A DNA stretch of 64,000 bases from Trueperella abortisuis (GTDB lineage Bacteria; Actinomycetota; Actinomycetes; Actinomycetales; Actinomycetaceae), in NCBI RefSeq assembly GCF_030811095.1, contig NZ_JAUSQL010000001.1:1488001-1552000 (forward strand), in the 5' to 3' direction. Shown one piece after another: positions 61,173 to 64,000 of the stretch (position 1 is its first letter; every line of letters starts with the position of its first letter). The notes beneath the pieces were generated by a model. The model was not told the origin of the DNA. It made no database searches and saw nothing but the letters and a program-made list of their open reading frames with translations. Both the position numbers and the translations under genes were made by a program.

Positions 61173-62495
61173 CTATTCGACGCGTTCGACGACGGCGCCG
61201 ACCGCCGCGAGCTTGCGCATGAAGTGCTCATAGCCGCGGTTGATGATGTCGATGCCGGCCACGCGCGATTCTCCCTCGGCCGCGAGCGCAGCGATCAGGT
61301 GGGAGAAGCCCCCACGCAGGTCGGGCACCTCGATGTCGGCGGCGTGTAGCTTGGTCGGGCCCTGGATAACGGCGGAATGGTAGTAGTTCTCCTGGCCAAA
61401 CCGGCAGCCCTTGGAACCGAGGCACTCGCGATAGACCTGGATCTTCGCACCCATCTGGTTGAGCGCCTTGGTGAACCCAAAGCGGTTCTCGTAGACGGTT
61501 TCGTGGACGATGGACACGCCCTCGGCCTGGGTCAGGGCCACCACCATGGGCTGCTGCCAGTCGGTCATGAAGCCGGGATGGACGTCGGTTTCTAGCGGGA
61601 TGGACTTCAACGGGGTGCCGGGGTGCCAGAAGCGGATGCCGTAATCGAGTACGTCAAACTTGCCACCCACTTTCCGAAACACGTTGAGGAAGTTCATCAT
61701 GGACTCCTGCTCGGCGCCGCGAACGGTAATGTCGCCGCCGGTGGCGAGCGCCGCGCACGCCCATGAGCCGGCCTCGATGCGGTCGGGCAGGGCGGTGTGA
61801 ACGTAGCCGTGCAGCTCCTCCACGCCCTCGATGTGGATGGTGCGGTCGGTGTCCACGGTGATGAGCGCGCCCATCTTCTGCAGGATCGCGATGAGGTCCA
61901 TGATTTCGGGCTCGACGGCGGCGCCGCGCAACTCCGTGATACCGCGAGCGCACACGGCCGCAAGCAGGGTCTGCTCGGTGGCGCCCACGGACGGGTAGGG
62001 CAGGTGCACTTTGCGGGCCCGGAGCCCGGAGCGGGCAACGAGGTGTAGGCCAAGCTCCTGGGCGTCGCGGGTGGCGCCGAAGTCCTCGAGAACCTTGAGG
62101 TGGAAGTCGACCGGGCGGTCACCGATGTGGCAACCGCCGAGGTCAGGAATGAACGCCTCGCCCAGGCGATGCAGGAGCGGGCCGCAGAAGAGGATCGGGA
62201 TACGGGAAGAGCCGGCGAGCTGGTCAACCTCCGCCGGATCCGGTAGGTGAAGCTTGCCGGGGGTGATCTTGAGGATGCCCTCGTCTTGGTTGTAGTCGAT
62301 CTCGGCGCCGTGCAGGCGCAACAGCTCGGAGACGACGTCGACGTCCCGGATCAGCGGCACGTTGCGCAACACGGACGTCTCCTCCGTCAGTAGCGCGGCC
62401 ACCATCGCTTTCGATACGAGGTTCTTCGCCCCGCGCACATGGATCTCGCCACGCAGAGGGTGTCCGCCCCGGACGCTCAAAACTCCCACCATCAC
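61173..62495 (-). CDS. murA: UDP-N-acetylglucosamine 1-carboxyvinyltransferase
   Basis: The first committed step of peptidoglycan synthesis. 440 residues with RGAKNLVSKAMVAALL (Lys24 in the active site), GPLLHRLGEAFIPDLGGCHIGDRPVDFH where Cys122 is the phosphoenolpyruvate/fosfomycin-binding residue, and the C-terminal DLRGGFSHLIAALAAEGES and YEHFMRKLAAVGA. The cysteine is kept, unlike the Asp version in mycobacteria. Confidence 0.95.
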   Translation of the reverse strand: MMVGVLSVRGGHPLRGEIHVRGAKNLVSKAMVAALLTEETSVLRNVPLIRDVDVVSELLRLHGAEIDYNQDEGILKITPGKLHLPDPAEVDQLAGSSRIPILFCGPLLHRLGEAFIPDLGGCHIGDRPVDFHLKVLEDFGATRDAQELGLHLVARSGLRARKVHLPYPSVGATEQTLLAAVCARGITELRGAAVEPEIMDLIAILQKMGALITVDTDRTIHIEGVEELHGYVHTALPDRIEAGSWACAALATGGDITVRGAEQESMMNFLNVFRKVGGKFDVLDYGIRFWHPGTPLKSIPLETDVHPGFMTDWQQPMVVALTQAEGVSIVHETVYENRFGFTKALNQMGAKIQVYRECLGSKGCRFGQENYYHSAVIQGPTKLHAADIEVPDLRGGFSHLIAALAAEGESRVAGIDIINRGYEHFMRKLAAVGAVVERVE

Positions 62496-62619
62496 TGTCC
62501 TTCCCTGTGTGGTGCCATCATAGCCACTACCGGGAACAATTCCTGTGATCTAGCGTCCACGGGGAGTTCGCCGGGTGATGAATGCCGTGGCGGGGCGGGG
62601 ATGGTGTGATGATAGGTGT

Positions 62620-63219
62620 ATGGAAATCAATGGGCTTTCATTCGGCGAACTGCTCGGTATCACCGGCCTGCAGGCGCTCGCGGTGGTGGTGGGGACGGTG
62701 GCGATGTACGCCTTCCTACTCCTCATCCTGCGTGTGATCGGCCAGCGGGTAAGCGCGCGTCTGTCCACGCACGACATGGCGGCGATCATCATCGTCGGCG
62801 CGATTGCCGGCCGCTCCACGCTCGGCCACACCCCCACGCTCGCGGGCGGCGCGATCGCGCTGGTCACGCTCTTCCTCATGCGTTCGGTGCTCGGGCGGAT
62901 GCGGCACAACCCGCACGGTGACTCGCTTATCAACAACCCGCCCATCGTCGTCATGGCCCGCACCGACATTTTTCCCGATAGCCTCCACCACGCGCGCGTG
63001 ACCGAGGCCGAGCTGTGGATGGCGCTACGTCAGGCCGGGGTGCGCAACGACGACGAGATCGCCGCCGTCGTCTTCGAACCTAACGGGCAGTTCTCCGTGC
63101 TGCGCACGGGTGTGCCAATCGACCCGCGAATCCTCGAGCACGTCGATGGCGCCGATCGCATCCCGCGCGAATACATCGGCGACAAGCACTTCGGCGATCT
63201 CGACGGGCAGGGCGGCTAG
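62620..63219 (+). CDS. DUF421 (YetF-like) membrane protein
   Basis: A 199-residue protein from ATG 62620; the earlier start at 62575 would add a soluble leader without a ribosome site. Two or three N-terminal helices (LQALAVVVGTVAMYAFLLLILRVIG, MAAIIIVGAIAG) are followed by LINNPPIVVMARTDIF and an AELWMALRQAGVRNDDEIAAVVFEPNGQFSVL cytoplasmic domain, the DUF421 pattern. Function unknown. Confidence 0.9.
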   Translation: MEINGLSFGELLGITGLQALAVVVGTVAMYAFLLLILRVIGQRVSARLSTHDMAAIIIVGAIAGRSTLGHTPTLAGGAIALVTLFLMRSVLGRMRHNPHGDSLINNPPIVVMARTDIFPDSLHHARVTEAELWMALRQAGVRNDDEIAAVVFEPNGQFSVLRTGVPIDPRILEHVDGADRIPREYIGDKHFGDLDGQGG

Positions 63220-63225
63220 CACGGG

Positions 63226-63248
63226 GGCGCCGCCCGAGGGGCGGCGCC
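63226..63248. terminator. Terminator between DUF421 gene and leuD
   Basis: GGCGCCGCCC pairs with GGGCGGCGCC around a three-base loop, between convergent genes. A ten-pair GC stem without a T run. Confidence 0.7.
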
Positions 63249-63266
63249 AACCGGGCCTTAGCTCAA

Positions 63267-63923
63267 TTAGCTCAGTGGGGCATCCCCGCCGACGGGCCGA
63301 GCGGCCTTGACCTCGAACTTCGCCTCGGTCTTGGCGGGCAGGGTGCGCGGCTTCCAGCTGGGGCGCGTAGCCTCGAAGGCGGTGATGAGCTCCTCCTCGC
63401 GCAGGGTCAGGCCGATGTCGTCCAGGCCCTCCATGAGCATCCAACGGGTGTAGTCGTCGATGTCGAACCGGCAGGTAAATCCACCCGCAACCACCTGTCG
63501 GTTCTCCAGATCAACCGTGACCTCCGTGCCCGGCTCGGTTTCGAGGATCTTCCACAGCTGCTCGATGTCTTCCTGGGCGACGACGCCGGCAACCAACCCC
63601 TGCTTGCCCGCGTTCCCGCGGAAGATATCCGCAAAGCTCGGGGCAAGGACGGCCCGGAAGCCATAGTCCTTCAGCGCCCACACCGCATGCTCACGTGAGG
63701 AACCGGTGCCGAAGTCGGGACCGGCCACCAGCACCGAGCCGCGTCGATACGCCTCCTGGTTGAGGACAAACTCGGGGTCCTTGCGCCAGGCGTAAAACAG
63801 TGCGTCGTCGAAGCCCGTGCGTGCCACACGCTTGAGGAAGACGGCCGGGATGATCTGATCTGTGTCCACATTCGAGCGGCGCAGCGGCACCCCCACGCCC
63901 GTGTGCGTGATGAACTTGTCCAT
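63267..63923 (-). CDS. leuD: 3-isopropylmalate dehydratase small subunit
   Basis: The swivel subunit of isopropylmalate isomerase in leucine synthesis. 218 residues: [70 protein letters not shown] are classic. It follows leuC with no gap (leuC stop, then ATG), so the two are co-translated. Confidence 0.96.
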   Translation of the reverse strand: MDKFITHTGVGVPLRRSNVDTDQIIPAVFLKRVARTGFDDALFYAWRKDPEFVLNQEAYRRGSVLVAGPDFGTGSSREHAVWALKDYGFRAVLAPSFADIFRGNAGKQGLVAGVVAQEDIEQLWKILETEPGTEVTVDLENRQVVAGGFTCRFDIDDYTRWMLMEGLDDIGLTLREEELITAFEATRPSWKPRTLPAKTEAKFEVKAARPVGGDAPLS

Positions 63924-64000
63924 TTACTTCCCCGCTTCCATGAGGTCTGCCGGCGTGGCGAAGTGCCCCGCGATCGCCGTCGCCGCCGCGACCAGCGGCG
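63924..64000 (-). CDS. leuC: 3-isopropylmalate dehydratase large subunit, C-terminal end (partial)
   Basis: The last 25 codons of leuC before the window edge: PLVAAATAIAGHFATPADLM, a typical end, then TAA at 63924-63926. The catalytic iron-sulfur part is outside the window. Confidence 0.9.
   Translation of the reverse strand, partial: PLVAAATAIAGHFATPADLMEAGK

Overview
The window is a high-GC actinobacterial chromosome, most likely from the Actinomycetaceae (Trueperella, Arcanobacterium, Schaalia or Actinomyces type). The evidence is the recG-rsmD-coaD-DUF177-rnc-mutM order, rplU-rpmA-obg next to an RNase E/G gene, nadD-rsfS, and system II cytochrome c maturation. The genus cannot be fixed from the sequence alone.

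Positions 1-24110 are a mobile island. From about 1240 to 16237 lies a leftward (minus strand) HK97-type cos-phage head module: HNH endonuclease, small terminase, S-adenosylmethionine synthetase, ParB-N/adenine methyltransferase, four small genes, large terminase, portal, ClpP-type protease, major capsid, connector, head closure, gp10 and tail terminator. No integrase, repressor, replication, major tail or lysis gene is visible. The head-closure gene has a 7-bp duplication frameshift and the Bro-N/ANT antirepressor carries two lesions, so this is a decaying prophage remnant. Four plus-strand genes (310, 2100, 6869, 14095) sit in gaps of the phage module like morons. Positions 16494-23839 hold a DUF3800 gene and a partner gene split by an intact IS21-family element (8-bp target duplication), a fragment of an IS1249-like transposase, a dead IS256-family element, and a CBS-HEPN protein. 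A tRNA-Ala(GGC), with its CCA end facing the island at 24111, marks the likely boundary and attachment site.

Positions 24111-64000 are core chromosome. In order they hold: histidine phosphatase/rsfS/nadD; thioredoxin; a luciferase-like monooxygenase; obg-rpmA-rplU-RNase E/G; cydAB and cydDC (cytochrome bd oxidase and its ABC exporter); a DosS-like sensor kinase and a DosR-like response regulator; mutM-rnc-DUF177-DivIVA-like-coaD-rsmD-recG; rpmB; a seven-gene nitrite-ammonification cluster (nrfHA, a TPR protein, ccdA, resB, ccsA, tlpA); a HAD phosphatase; thiL; a flavin reductase; ddl; a lipoprotein; murA; DUF421; and leuD with the end of leuC.

The most coherent new observation is a local low-oxygen circuit. 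DosR-type palindromes (GGGAC-N4-GTCC) lie upstream of both cydA (34397) and nrfH (56639), and a DosS/DosR-like pair is encoded between the two operons. In the island, the best leads are the CBS-HEPN protein beside the tRNA, the DUF3800 pair split by IS21, the metK-methyltransferase pair, the TGTACA-cored repeats before three phage transcription units, and an in-frame TGA inside a small phage gene.
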